A DNA stretch of 64,000 nt from Diabrotica undecimpunctata (Eukaryota > Arthropoda > Insecta > Coleoptera > Chrysomelidae): contig NC_092806.1 of the NCBI RefSeq assembly GCF_040954645.1, positions 128,858,952-128,922,951 of the forward strand, read 5' to 3'. A program made the position numbers and the translations under genes. Within the stretch, counting starts at the first letter, position 1. Each line of letters starts with the position of its first letter. Positions 20,515-31,344 of the stretch are shown piece after piece. The notes beneath the pieces are model-generated. The model ran no database searches. It worked only from the letters and a program-made list of their open reading frames with translations, and had not been told where the DNA came from.

Positions 20515-21824
20515 TATCTATCTATACAGCCCTTGCTGTCCAATTTTGGACATAGGCCTCCTCTTCCTTCTTCCACGTCACTCTATTGTAGGCAGTTTGT
20601 ATCCACTTCGGGCCTGCGTGTTTCTTCAAGTCATCTGACCATCTCATTTGTGGCCTTCCTCTCTTTCGTTTGTAACTATACGGTCTCCAGTGTATAATCA
20701 TCTTATTCCATCTGTCTGTCGTCTTTCTGTCTTATGGTATGTCCAGCGAACTTCCACTTAAGTTTTGCTATCTGCGTTAATACATCGGTCACTTTTGCTT
20801 TGTTGCGGATCCAAGAATTTCTTTTCTTGTCTGATAGCCTGATGTTCAGCATTTGCCTTTTCATGGCTCTTTGGTTCATTGCTATTTTTTCCATGTTTTC
20901 CTTTGTAAACGTCCAAGTTTGAGAACCGTTGCTGAGAATAGGAAGTATACATTGGTTGAAGACTTGTTTTTAAATATTGGGGGTATTTTCTATTTTAGTA
21001 TATAGGAAAGTTTTCCGAAGGATACCCAAGCCAACTGTATCCTTCCCTTTATTTCTCCAGTCTGATTTTCTTTATTTAATTTAATTAGTTGTCCCAAATA
21101 TACATATTCTTTTACTTGTTCTATAGTTGTTTGTGCAATTGTAATTATTAATTCTTTTGGTTGGTTGGTCGTTTTATTATAATTTATTTGTAGACCTATT
21201 TTTGTTGATTCGCTATTTCATTCATCCATGATATTTTGTAATTCTGCCCTTTTATCTGTTATTAATACAATGTCGTCTGCATATCTCAAGTGATTTAAGT
21301 ATTGGCCATTTATGTTAATACCCCGTTTTTTCCATTGTAATTTCCTCATAACGTCTTCCAAAGCTTGATTGAATAGTTTGGGTGATATCGTGTCACCCTG
21401 TCTTACTCCTCGCCGTATCTTAATGGGCTCCGTTTGTTTAACTATTTTGATGGATGTTCTTGCTTGATCATATATATTGGAAATTAAGTCCGTATATCTA
21501 TAGTCTATTCTCCCATTTGGTAAAGACTTCTTTACTGCCCAATGTTCCACCTTATCGAATGCTTTTCAATTAATATTTTTATCGTAAGCAGATGGTCGCT
21601 TGTACTGAATCCTTTTCTAAAACCGGCTTGCTCTCTTGACTGGTAATTATCTAACTTAGTTGTTAATCTGTTTGTTAGTAGTTTAGTTAACAGTTTGTAC
21701 ATTACATTCAGTAGCGTTATGGGCCTATAGTTTTTCAGATCTTTTCTATCGCCTTTCTTAAATAGTAATAGTGTTATTGCCTCGTTCCATGTGGTGGGTA
21801 TTTGTTTTGTGTTCAATAGTTTTA
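20515..21824 (-). mobile_element. LINE, family C, interrupted at its 5' side
   Basis: Minus-strand blocks are: RT from IPTTWNEAITLLLFKKGDRK (about 21810) to YADDIVLITDK (YADD at 21272-21283), then VYLGQLIKLNKENQTGEIK, KWKFAGHTIRQKDDRQ, WRPYSYKRKRGRPQMRW near 20640 and YVQNWTARAV at the end. The 3' tail is a short ATCT repeat at 20513-20526. The left boundary is therefore natural, while the right side is cut by a Harbinger element at 21825. Family C copies also occur at 32541-32732 and 59180-61511. Confidence 0.85.
21218..21824 (-). pseudogene. Reverse transcriptase of family C LINE
   Basis: Two overlapping open frames carry the RT. The first (21993-21532) becomes LINE only from about 21824 and reads KNYRPITLLNVMYKLLTKLL, REQAGFRKGFSTSDHLLTIK and ends near IEKHSI. 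The second (21550-21218) continues WAVKKSLPNGRIDYRYTDLI, GVRQGDTISPKLFNQALEDV (motif B) and YADDIVLITDKRAELQNIMD (motif C). Motif A (normally F-I-D-F-x-K-A-F-D) falls at the frame junction near 21545-21565 and has lost its usual sequence, so the catalytic site is damaged. The peptide upstream of residue 55 of the first frame comes from the inserted Harbinger element and should not be read as part of the protein. Confidence 0.82.
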
Positions 21825-22195
21825 GGGCCGGTTTCACCAACAACAAATAAATCACTGAATAGTTAATCGTCGAATAAAATTTATTAGTAAAATAAATTTT
21901 ATATGTTTCAATAACTATTTGTAATCCACAGTTAGTTATTCGTCGAATAAGTTCTAAGTGTAATGATTTTCCACAGACTGTACTCGTTGACACCTCTCTT
22001 GGCCTCCACCTCTTAGGTGCTTGGCCAAGCGCATCGCACTATTTTTCACTGTAATCATATAAATAACCTATAATATTTAATATTGGTTGATTAATTTGTC
22101 AAAATAATAATAATTGTCAATGTCAATACATAATTTATATAAAAAAAATCTGTTTGTTGTGGTTGTAAATTATTGTGAATCTGAAACTTGTGAAA

Positions 22196-22243
22196 ATGGA
22201 CAAAAAACGCGAGAGGGGCAAAAATTATTTAGAGAAAGAAATG
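22196..22243 (+). pseudogene. Start of Harbinger Myb/SANT-like protein
   Basis: ATG at 22196 opens MDKKRERGKNYLEKE, resembling the first residues of the Harbinger Myb-like partner protein (K-R-E-R-x-K-N-(F/Y)). After about 15 codons the match ends where the opposite-strand transposase sequence begins. The open frame continues to 22396, but only as antisense of the transposase. Confidence 0.5.
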
Positions 22244-22248
22244 GAGAA

Positions 22249-22425
22249 CTTTGATAATCTAAACATAGTTTTAAAGTCCACATCATCAAATTCAGCAAAA
22301 GGGTTTCTTCTTTGCAGCTGCAAGCGTGGTCTTCTCCTTCGCTGCTCATTTCCGTCACCAGAGGATGATGATGATGAAGATAATAATCTAAAATAAATAT
22401 TTATGTATACAAAATTCAAATTGTG
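22249..22425 (-). pseudogene. N-terminus of Harbinger transposase
   Basis: The minus strand reads GDGNEQRRRRPRLQLQRRNP, then FAEFDDVDFKTMFRLSK. The N-P-F-x-E-(F/Y)-D-D-x-x-F...F-R-L-S-K signature is the usual start of insect Harbinger transposases. Everything after F-R-L-S-K, including the DDE catalytic core, is missing because of the internal deletion at about 22244-22248. Confidence 0.65.
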
Positions 22426-22700
22426 TGATATAATTACGTTTACCTGCAATACATTGTTGGTAATTTCAAGTTAAACTAATGAATTTTCTGTATTATTGAT
22501 ATTTAAAGTGAGGTTAGCTGTCAACTTATTCGAAGAATAAATATTTATTTGGCCGATATTGGACTAATAACTTATTTGGAGTTTATTCATAGAATAAGTC
22601 TTATTTGACGTTGGTGAAACGCAGATATGTCAGTTTTATTGGTCGAATAACTTTATTCATTGAATAGACTGCTATTTGTCGTTGGTGAAACCGGCCCTTA

Positions 22701-22870
22701 GTTATTTACTATATTTACTAATATCTTTATTTACTATATTTAATTAGAATCAACCACAAATTTATTGGAAAATACATTTATTTGATGTTTCGACTTCCGA
22801 AGATTTCCATTTCCATTTCCAAAATGTCAAGAACGATTTCCAAAGTGAAAATTTGGAAAATATAGGTACT
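22701..22870 (-). repeat. PLE terminus, minus orientation
   Basis: The sequence includes ATGTTTCGACTTCCGAAG, then ACGATTTCC with an AATCAACCACAAATTT-like block on its outer side. This is the same order, inverted, as the PLE 3' terminus at 8606-8712. It is diverged, with a small local duplication of TTCCATTTCC. It forms the right flank of the Harbinger insertion. Confidence 0.5.
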
Positions 22871-22889
22871 TTCAAATAGTAGATGATGC

Positions 22890-23845
22890 TTATTGACAGC
22901 TACAAAAAAAGCATGTAACCGTGTTAGAAGTGGCCGCCTATACTGTAATGAGTTTTCCAGTTTCGGAACATAATCTTTTTATGAGTGACGTGTAAAAAGC
23001 TCCGAAAACGATCCGAAATACGGCATTGTGGTGTGCATATAGAGGCTTTAGAGAAATTTTGGTTGCAGAGGCATAAACAATTGAAACGTAATTGACTTTA
23101 AATATGATAAGGGTTTTATACAGAAGGAGCAGTATAGAGAACTCAGATCCCTAGAAGAGATTTAATATGGTTTTAAGCAATTTCCAGGAGAGCTTTTGAT
23201 CCAACCACAAACCGAGGAATTTTACGGAGTTTTTAAAGGGAATGACGTTGTTGTGAAGATAAAGGACTGATGCAGAAAATCCGAATCCTGTACCAGCTAT
23301 TTATTTATCAAACTGGGTTAACAATGTCTGTACTCTTCTGCACATAGTTTTTTTGTGCTCCTATAATGTACACCACTAAATCGTCTGCATAGAAGCGAGC
23401 TTTGAGAGGTTTAGGTAATTTATTTAATATCTTGTTTATAGCAACTAGAAATCGAGTAGAACTAAGCACTAAGCCTTGTGGGGTACCGTTTTATGCAGTA
23501 TAAAAATCTGAATAAACGTTGTTAACTCTTACTTAGAAAGAAAAATCTTTAAAGAAATTTTCGATATAGGCTAATCATTGTCCTTGAGTATTGGATAAAA
23601 TCGTGCAATTTTTTAAAGATATATCTCCGACACGTATTGAAGGCTCTCTTTAGATCGAAGAAAATAGCTATACACATTTGATTCATTGTTAATGCTACAA
23701 TACATAATTTGTAGTCTACAATATGTTCAATTGTTGACCGATTACGTCTGAAGCCATTCTGCTCTGGTAAGAAAGGTTTAGAGTTTTCCAGTGTCCACAT
23801 AAGCCGGACGTTGACTATTTTCTCCATTAATTTAGCCATGTCACA
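22890..23845 (-). mobile_element. Jockey-like LINE fragment
   Basis: Minus-strand RT blocks are: LMEKIVNVRLMWTLE, then PEQNGFRRNRSTIEHIVDY, FFDLKRAFNTCRRY (motif A), VNNVYSDFYTA followed by GTPQGLVLSSTRFLVAINKI (motif B) and ARFYADDLVVYI (motif C, 23380-23391). The pattern L-E-K-I-V-N-x-R-L-M-W...Q-N-G-F-R-x-x-R-S-T with motif B as G-x-P-Q-G is that of Jockey/CR1-type elements and differs from families A-D. The 5' part is missing and the right edge abuts a plus-strand family A LINE. The downstream protein (23300-22890) is heavily broken. Confidence 0.8.
23549..23839 (-). pseudogene. Jockey-like RT, palm N-terminal part
   Basis: A 96-residue open frame holds the RT fingers and motif A (F-F-D-L-K-R-A-F-N, catalytic Asp present). 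The usual A-Y-D-T is altered to A-F-N-T. It ends at a stop soon after motif A; the rest of the RT continues in fragments to about 23340. Confidence 0.8.
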
Positions 23846-23879
23846 TGTTAGAAAGATGGACCTGTATGATTCTTGGTCA

Positions 23880-25320
23880 AGTCAAGGCTTTTTACTTTTC
23901 ACCACTACACAAAATATTTAACTTAATTTATGAAACTGGCTGCTATCCTCAACAGTGGTTACGCTCTACCTTTATTCCCCTGCCCAAGAAAGTCAATGCA
24001 AAAAGATGTGAGGATCACAGACTTATTAGCCTGATGAGTCACACTCTAAAGATATTCTTAAAAATACTACATCAAAGATTATACAAAAAATGTGAATGGG
24101 ACATCAGTGACTCCCAGTTCGGGTTTAGGCAAGGTTTAAAGGTTTAAAAAAAGCAATAGTAGCAACACAGGTGCTGGTTCAAAATTGTTACGATCAGAAG
24201 AAGGATGTGTTCCTATGCTTTTTAGATTACCAAAAAGCGTTTGATAGTGTCCAACACCACAAGTTAATGCAGATCCTCAAGAAAGTTAATATAGACCAAA
24301 AAGACATAAGATGCATTGAAAACTTGTACTGGCATCAAACGGCACAGTTAAAAATAGACAATTCTATATCCAAACCCATACATATAAGAAGGGGCGTTCG
24401 ACAGGGATGTGTGCTTTCCCCTCTTTTATTTAACATTTATTCGGAAGCCATATTTCAAGAGTCTTTGGAGGATGCAAAGATAGGAATCAAAGTGAATGGA
24501 GTATTGATCAACAACATACGATATGCTGATGATGGTGTCTTAATTTGTGACAACATAGTCGATCTTCAACAACTTGTCACTATAATCGGAGAATACAGTA
24601 ATCGAATGGGATTAGAGATTAATACCAAAAAAACCAAATTTATGATCATCTCCAGAAACTTGGATGCACTTGAAAACTCCACCATAACACTGAATACTAA
24701 GTCCATTGAAAGAGTGAGTAAATTTAAATACCTGGGATCGTGGCTTTTTGCAGACTGGGCATCGGACAGGGAAGTAAAATGTCGCATTGAGCAAGCTCGA
24801 CAAGCTTTCGTAAAATTCAAGAAGGTACTGACTTGTTCAGAATTCGATCTTTAACTGAGACTAAGGTTTACTAAGTGCTACGTGTGGTCAGTGCTGCTAT
24901 ATGGCGTAGAGGGCTGGACACTCAAAACGAGGGATATAAACAGATTAGAAGCTTTCGAAATGTGGCTCTATCGCCGTATCCTAAAAATACCATGGACAGC
25001 GAAAATCACAAATATAGATGTCCTTAAAAGAATAAACCAAGAACGCCAACTTTTCGAAACCATCAAGAAAAGGAAAACGGCGTATCTAGGACACATCATG
25101 CGAAATGAAAAATACCAGTTCCTCCAACTTATAATCGAGGGTAAAATTGAAGGCAAGAGAGGAATGGGACGCAAGAAAATGTCCTGGCTCCGAAACATAA
25201 GGCAATGCACAGGGATTAACGACATACAATCTCTGATACATATTGCAAGAAATAGAGAATTAATGGAAAATGTGATCGCTAACATTCATTAGTGGATTTG
25301 CATCTGAAGAAGAAGAAGAA
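23880..25320 (+). mobile_element. LINE, family A, well preserved 3' half
   Basis: The copy runs from the pre-RT segment (HKIFNLIYETGCYPQQWLRS near 23900) to an AAGAAGAAGAAGAAG tail at 25303-25323. It lacks the endonuclease. Only one frameshift (about 24143-24170) and one in-frame stop (24852-24854) interrupt about 460 codons, making it one of the least decayed LINE copies in the window. It lies head-to-head against the minus-strand Jockey-like fragment, so one element has landed in or next to the other. Confidence 0.88.
24171..25292 (+). pseudogene. RT and C-terminus of family A LINE
   Basis: A single frame carries FLDYQKAFDSVQ (motif A), GVRQGCVLSPLLFN (motif B), YADDGVLI at 24522-24545 (motif C, both Asp present), KFKYLGSWLF and, after the stop at 24852, LLYGVEGWTLKTRDI, YRRILKIPWTAKITNIDVLK, YLGHIMRNEKYQF and GRKKMSWLRNIRQ to the end. 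RT fingers (RLISLMSHTLKIFLKILHQR, SQFGFRQG) lie upstream in another frame (23845-24147). The residue after YADD is G, where the other copies have T. Confidence 0.88.
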
Positions 25321-25321
25321 G

Positions 25322-25690
25322 AAGTAGGAGCTTTTTGGTTGTAGCTGTTTCCGCTCTAATCTCCATCGCATGGGTCATTACTGATATTACGTAGGTCTTA
25401 TATTATATCCTCACTTTAATTCCTATGCTTATGTGTTTATTCCTCCAGATAGTGTCACATTGGTATCCTGATATCATTGCTAATTCTACTAGCTGCTTCT
25501 GCTACTGGCAATGCTGAATTCTAGATATTTGAAGTTCATACCTTGCTCTACACTTATAGTATATAACTTTGTCTTCTCAACAGATATAACATTATTAAAT
25601 TTTCTGCAATGTTTTGGAACCTGTATAGTAATCGTTGTGGGTTACCTTTATCCTCTGATATAAGCACTATGTCATCAGCGTAGTTCAAAG
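25322..25690 (-). mobile_element. LINE RT fragment, family B-like
   Basis: The minus strand reads LNYADDIVLISEDKGNPQRL (YADD at 25671-25682), then VEKTK, VEQGMNFKYLEF and MTHAMEIRAETATTK near 25360. These are RT motif C and the region after it, as in family B (M-T-Y-A-A-E-T-R-A-D-T). RT motifs A and B are absent. The copy is 5'-truncated and frameshifted. Confidence 0.65.
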
Positions 25691-26984
25691 TTCAAAGCGT
25701 AAAGTCTAATTGGAGTGACTATTGTAAGAAATATGTAGAAAACACCTGCAAAAATGTTAATGAGTAAAGTACTAGCCAAAAAGTAGTAGAAAATGCAAGT
25801 AGATGCTTAGTCAAAGAGGTAAAACAAGTTACGATAGATATACTAAAAAAATACAATTTTCTAAATTTATGTACGAAACAAAAAATTACATGTAATCCGA
25901 AATAAACTGTAACAATAAAAAAAGGCTGAAAATCTTTTATAAGTCGAAAGGTTCAGTACAAATTTTCTAATTAAGAAAAACAAAACTTACGAGCAAAATC
26001 AACAAAACTAATTATATTTGCTATGAATAGCTACCAGTTTACCAAAAAAAATTCCACTGCAAGAAACGAATGCTGTTTATTTTACGAAAACGATTGGTGT
26101 ATATGTGACGTACATAGTATGGAACTTTTAAAAATGATTCAAGACAAGGAATTAAGGTTAAGTTAACGTTAAACATTTTACATCGATCTTGACCAATAAA
26201 TTTAACGGTTAAAACAAAAAATACCGCTTCCCATGGCAAAATAAATTTTCATAACTTATTCTGGTCGTAAATTCCTTGAACTTTTAATATGTGAGTAAAA
26301 AGCCAAGGCTTCATTTTCCATAAACTATTTTAAATAAGCAGACAGTAATGTTAATGTTGCTTCGCCAAAATAAATTTTAAGTGCCTCAAGGCATCGGTTG
26401 ATGGCCGATATAAATCGGTGTGATATTTTGTGATTACAATAAGTATTAAGAGGTGTGTAAATCTATGAATTTGTTAAAGTGGTGTAGTTAGTCTAACGGT
26501 CACGATGTATCAAAAGATTAAGGACTTAAATTAATAATTTGCGACCAGAGCATTTTATTTGACAGATTGAAATATGCCGTACAATATAAGATATGTGTTA
26601 TAATATAACATATATCTAAAGTCAAATTGATTAATACATTAAAGAGGTTGTTATATTTTGTACTTAATCACGAAACCGTAAGAAGGGTAAAGAAAGTTAA
26701 ACTTTTGAAATAAGTGTAAGGTTTATTTATTAGTTTTCCATTCCTCAGAGAGCCTCGAGGCTCGAGACGTTATCATGATAAAGGTTTTCTACATGTTCTG
26801 TCGTGGCCGCTAAATCTGTAAGCCAATTGAAAGCTAAGGACGCTCCAACTTCGGGTATCTAGCGATACCCAAGTTTTACGAGTCTTCCTTTTACATGCCT
26901 CTGTCGGAAGTAATCAGTGATTTCCTAGTAGGAAGTAATAGTTTCTCGTGGCAAGAATTGACCAGGAAAATACTGTAAATAAAA
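25691..26984. other. Unassigned A+T-rich DNA
   Basis: No gene or known repeat recognised. Minor open frames (for example 26039-26239 minus) have no domain. Confidence 0.4.
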
Positions 26985-27644
26985 ACTAGTAAAAGTAGTT
27001 AAAGTTAGAAGATTGGAAATCATCAAGGCTATCCTGACCTTATTTACAGCTGACCTAAAGAGTTCATTAGTGGTACAGCCAAACCACTGTCTCAAATTAC
27101 GCAACCATAATATTCTTCTACGGCCTGGATTCCGTTTTCCTTCTATTTTTCCTTTCATTGTATTTTGAAGTAATGCGTATTTATGTTCTCTCATCAGGTG
27201 ACCCAAATATTTGAGTTTTCTTCGTTTGATCGTTGACAAAATTTCTGGGTCTTTTCTTATCCTTCGCATTACTTCAAAGTTTGTGACTCTTTCAACCCAA
27301 ATTATCTTCAGCATTCGACGGTAGCACCAAATCTCGAAACTTTCAATATTTTTTATGTTGTTCTGTTTGAGAGTCCAGGTCTCTACACCGTATAATAGCG
27401 TGGTAAATACGTAGCCCCTTAGCATTCTTAATCGTAGAGGGATGCTTATATCTCTGTTGCAGAAGAATTTCCTCATCTTTATGAAGGTGGCCCTGGCAAT
27501 TTCGATACGTCTTTTTATTTCATTGGTTTGGTCTTCAGTTTCGTTTATTGAAGTCCCCAAGTATTTGTAACTTGATACTTTTTCAATTTGAATGACGTTT
27601 ATACTAATATGTGCTGGTCGTGTCATGTTCTTACTGAAGACCAC
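26925..27644 (-). pseudogene. C-terminal region of family A-like LINE
   Basis: A 239-codon open frame, of which the first 215 or so residues are LINE. It reads SSYKYLGTSINETEDQTNEI, RMLRGYVFTTLLYGVETWTL, YRRMLKIIWVERVTNFEVMR, YLGHLMREHKYALLQ, GRRRILWLRNLRQWFG and FRSAVNKVRIALMISNL. This is the post-RT domain of RTE-like insect elements, whose function is not defined. The frame runs about 25 codons beyond the natural end into flanking DNA. Confidence 0.85.
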
Positions 27645-28857
27645 ATACTTGGTTTTTTTTTATATTGATAGGTACTTATGCCATAATTGTTGCAGGAAAT
27701 ATTTATATTTGTAAGTAATCGTTGTAATTCTCCTACTGTTCTTGCAACTAGTACAGTGTCGTCTGCGTATCGAATATTATTTACAACCTCTCCATTGATT
27801 ACGATTTCTTCGTTTGCGTGCAAAAGGGTTTTCTGGCAGATGCTTTCACTATAAACATTAAATAGCAGCGGTGACAAAATGCATCCCTGTCGTACTCCTC
27901 TACGTATTTCTATTGCTTGTGATATCTCATTTTTTCTATTTTGATGTTAGCTTTCTGATTCCAATATAGATTGAGAATTATTCACAGATCTTTATTATCT
28001 ATGTCCTTTCTTTCAAGAATGCCTCTTAGCTTATCATCCCGTACTCTGTCAAACACTTTTTCAAAATCGATAAAACATGCATGTATTTCCTGATTAACGT
28101 CTAGGCATCTTTGTGTAAGAACATTCAAACCGAAGAGAGCTTCTCGAGTAACTAGTCCCTTTCTGAACCCCATCTGTGTATCACTAATATCTGAATCCAA
28201 TTTTTAATAAACTCGGTTGTGGATGACTTTTAGAAATATCTTTATTAGATGGCTCATTAAAGATATTGTTCGATGTTATGAACATTCTTTTACATTGGAT
28301 TTCTTTGGCAGTGTAACGAATGTAGACAACAGCCACTCTTGAGGTATAATACCAGTTTTGTATATTGTGTTAAATAAGTGCAATATTATACCTATTGAGT
28401 CATCATTCGAGAGCTTTAGCAATTCAGTAGGAACCTCATCAGGTCCATTTGCCTTTCCAGTTTTGGAATTTCTAAGTGCCAATTCTACTTCACATTTTAG
28501 GATTTCAGGTCCCGTTTCACCATTTACCTAAACAATGTTATTTCTGTTGTCCTCAAACAATTCTCTTATGTATTCACTCCATCTATTAATTTTCTCTGTT
28601 AAATCTATAATAATCTTTCGTTCTTTGTTCTTAAGCAAACTTATTTAATGTCTTCTTTCAGTTAGTGTATTTTTTTTTTACTTTTTTATGTACATTGAAT
28701 GTGTCATATTTTCTTTCAATGTTTTCCATTTCTAGACATTGTTCTTCAATCCATAATTCTTTGGCCTTCTTTATTCTTTGCTTTATGCTCTTATCAACCT
28801 CTCTGTATTTTTGTGCATTATTCTTCATTCTTAGCGTAGACTGCTGCAGTCTATATT
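26985..28857 (-). mobile_element. LINE, family A-like, minus strand
   Basis: Coding blocks on the minus strand run from the endonuclease-RT linker (AKELWIEEQCLEMENIERKY, 28770-28700) through pre-RT (NSKTGKANGPDEVPTELLKL, 28480-28420), RT and C-terminus to about 26990. At least four frameshifts or stops separate them. The endonuclease is missing. The 5' side meets a plus-strand family A 3' end at 28857, giving a head-to-head junction of two copies. Confidence 0.87.
27623..28200 (-). pseudogene. RT core of family A-like LINE
   Basis: Open frame 28200-27982 holds MGFRKGLVTREALFGLNVLT and CFIDFEKVFDRVRDDK (motif A). Open frame 27877-27623 starts at MSPLLFNVYSESI (end of motif B; the preceding GVRQGC is readable in another frame near 27890) and holds VNNIRYADDTVLVA (motif C at 27758-27769). 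Both catalytic regions are present, but the 105 bp between them are frameshifted. Confidence 0.83.
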
Positions 28858-29035
28858 GCAAGGTAAAGTTAAAGGTAAGCGGGACCCGGTAGAAGGAGAT
28901 TATCATGGCTGCGGAATTTAAGATTATGGTTTAAGAAAACCTCAACGGAGCTGTTTCGAGCCGCAGCGAGCAAGGTCATGATTGCCAATATAATTTCCAA
29001 CATCCGAAACGGATAGGAACCAGAAGAAGAAGATA
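28857..29035 (+). mobile_element. LINE, family A, 3' end only
   Basis: It encodes GKVKGKRDPGRRRLSWLRN-like, WFKKTSTELFRAAASKVMIA and NIISNIRNG in two frames, followed by an AGAAGAAGA tail at 29020-29030. At about 175 bp it is an extreme 5' truncation. It abuts the 5' edge of the minus-strand LINE at 26985-28857. Confidence 0.82.
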
Positions 29036-30014
29036 ATGGAGTATAATCTGGTGTGCCATACCGCTTTCCCCAAGTATATGTTAACAAGGAGGCATTTATT
29101 TAGAGTAGAAAGATATCGCTACCTTGGAAGAAGACCGTCATATATCAAAATGTGACAATTTTCAAAAATGACCATATAAAAAATCGATGAATTTTAAAAA
29201 TATCATAAAACTTGAACAATAACTGCGATCAGGCTAATACAATTTTTGAGTTGCAACGTTCTTTATAAAAAAAGTATGTTCGGTTTATGAAAATAATTCA
29301 CTTCTTTATTTAAATTATTATACGTGTTTTTTTACAAATATAGGTTTGTCACATAAACATAAGAACAAAGTCGCCATAGTGTAAAAACTAAAAAATACTG
29401 TCATTTTGTAATAAATTATAGTTAAAAAATTCGTTTTTAACTTTTCATAATACACTCTCTTCATTGTTTTTGTCAGAAGACAACTTTTACATGAGTCTAC
29501 CCCTAAATTCTTAAGATATTTTTATAATCTGAAATAATTCCAACTGGATTTATTTTTTTAATAACGTCATAAGTTCTATCATATATAAGTCATAAGAAAT
29601 AATTTGTAGATAGTTAGGTTCAAAAAAGCAAAAGTATTGATAATTTTTTAAAATACTAATATAACTCAAAATAATACTCCAAATTATTTTAAACATAACC
29701 TCAACTTTTTTACAATACTGACATTAATCAAAATAATGTATTATTCTTCACAGAAAGTATTGTATTGTATTGTATTATCTTATTGCGTATGGTGCAAAAT
29801 GTTGTACCAACTTTTCTTATTTATCTTATTAAAAATAACAACACTCCTACCATCTGACGCCCATAGTCATAAAACAACTTTATGACGTTATTACACAAAA
29901 AATATAATCATCATTCTGGCATCAATACTCCTAGTGGAGTTATTGCCGCTCTCTTTAATTGCGCTTTTCCGTTTTATTTGTCGCGGGGAATCAGTCCGCA
30001 TTAACATTTTGGTT
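29036..30014. other. Unassigned A+T-rich DNA
   Basis: No gene recognised. A short (TATTG)n run lies at 29758-29776. Confidence 0.4.
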
Positions 30015-30200
30015 TTACAATTGGTTGTATGACTTGGCGTCTTGTACAATATTTCTCCATTCTTTCCTGTTTTTGCTCATAGGTTTCCAATCTCGAACTC
30101 CCATCTTCTTAAGGTTTGCAATTATCTGGTTCTCACATCTCGTCTTCGGTCTTCCTCGTGGGCTGCCTAATACTGGTCTGTATTTGGTAATTTTCTTAAC

Positions 30201-30637
30201 AACTGCTTCTGGATTTCTTCTTTCAAGATGTTCCATCCATCTAAGTATCTTTACGTTGATAAATCTGACGATGTCTTCTACTTTCAAAAGTTCTCTTACT
30301 TCGTAGTTAATTTTTTTTCTAAATTCATTATTACCTAAGTTTAGTGGGCCTACTATTCTCCAAATGATGTTTCTCTCTACGATCCTCAATCTTTCCTCAT
30401 CTTTCTGTATGTTCATAACTGCTTCTGGATTTCTTCTTTATAGATTTCCCATTAATTTAAGTCTCTGTGCCTTAATAAATCTGACGATGTCTTCCCCTTT
30501 CAAAAGTTCTCTTACTTCGTAGTTAATCAGTTTTCTAAATTAATTATTGTCTAAGTTTAGTGGGCCTGCTATTTTCCGAATATTTCTCTTCTCAATCAAG
30601 ATCATCAATCTTTCCTCATCTTTCTGTGTCATGCACA
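30201..30637. repeat. Direct tandem duplication, unit about 216-220 bp
   Basis: Unit 1 at 30201-30416 and unit 2 at 30417-30637 both start AACTGCTTCTGGATTTCTTC and end in a CTTTCTGT...CAT block. Both encode, on the minus strand, the same LINE segment (KDEERL...INYEVRELLK-EDIVRFI...RRNPEA). The duplication arose inside the LINE C-terminal region and the units have since diverged. Confidence 0.9.
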
Positions 30638-30948
30638 TTAATTACTTCAGTATCATATGTGAAAACTGGTCTAATTGCTGCTTATCTTTGAGGAAGTTGT
30701 TGGATTTCTAGTAAGTTCTATTTCCTGCCAGAATTCTTTCATTGATTACTACGTTTTTTTCATTAGTTCTATTAACGGGGACACCAAGATATTTAAAGTG
30801 TTTTAGCTTTTCAAACTCATATATTTTCCAATAGTTAACCCTGTCACATTAACTTATTTTCTTGAGTATATCAGATATTTTGTTTTATTTTGATTTATTA
30901 CCAAACCTGTCTTGGATGCTTCCTTGCACAATTTTGCAAATTCTTCCT

Positions 30949-31344
30949 TTAACTGTTTAGGTTTCTGTTTCTAATCAGTGCAATGTCATCAGCATACGCC
31001 ACAAGTTGTGACGTCGATGTTATAATTGTACCTTTCATTTCAGTAGCACTTATTGTTACTTCTATAGCAACGTTAAATAGTGATGTTGATAGAGAGTAGC
31101 CCTGTTGTACTCCAGTTGCTATTTCTATATTTTTGGAGATGCCGTCATTTGTTATTATTGCTACAGTTGATCCCTCCATTGTCATTTTCGTAAGCTTTAT
31201 GAAGTTTATTGGGATATCTAGGTTTTTTATGTCTTTTATTAGGTCGGCTTTTATTAGGCTGTCAAATGCTCGATTGAAATCTATGAAAAGGTTGTGTAAG
31301 TCGATATCATGTTCGTAACACTTCTCAATTGACTGTGTAATCAT
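30949..31344 (-). pseudogene. RT core of family D LINE
   Basis: A 131-residue open frame with LFIDFNRAFDSLIKADLI (motif A, catalytic Asp in F-I-D-F), GVQQGYSLSTSLFNVAIEV (motif B; the usual G-L-R-Q-G-D and L-S-P are altered) and LVAYADDIALIRNR (motif C at 30985-30996). Upstream RT fingers are readable in fragments to 31540. The catalytic Asp residues remain, but motif B changes argue against activity. Confidence 0.82.

Larger units (their letters stand above)
21825..22697. mobile_element. PIF/Harbinger element, internally deleted
   Basis: Terminal inverted repeats start GGGCCGGTTTCACCAAC at 21825 and end with the complement (GTTGGTGAAACCGGCCC) at 22697. The inverted ends match over about 26 bp. 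The 3-bp target duplication TTA lies at 21822-21824 and 22698-22700, as expected for this superfamily. The 873-bp interior retains the start of a Myb/SANT-like protein on the plus strand and the N-terminus of the transposase on the minus strand, pointing at each other. Both are cut at one place, so this is an internal-deletion derivative that could only move with enzymes supplied elsewhere. It inserted at the 5' edge of the family C LINE. Confidence 0.87.

Noticed and set aside
22196..22396. Single 66-residue protein on the plus strand
   Set aside because: Only the first 15 or so residues match a Myb-like start; the rest is antisense to the transposase N-terminus.
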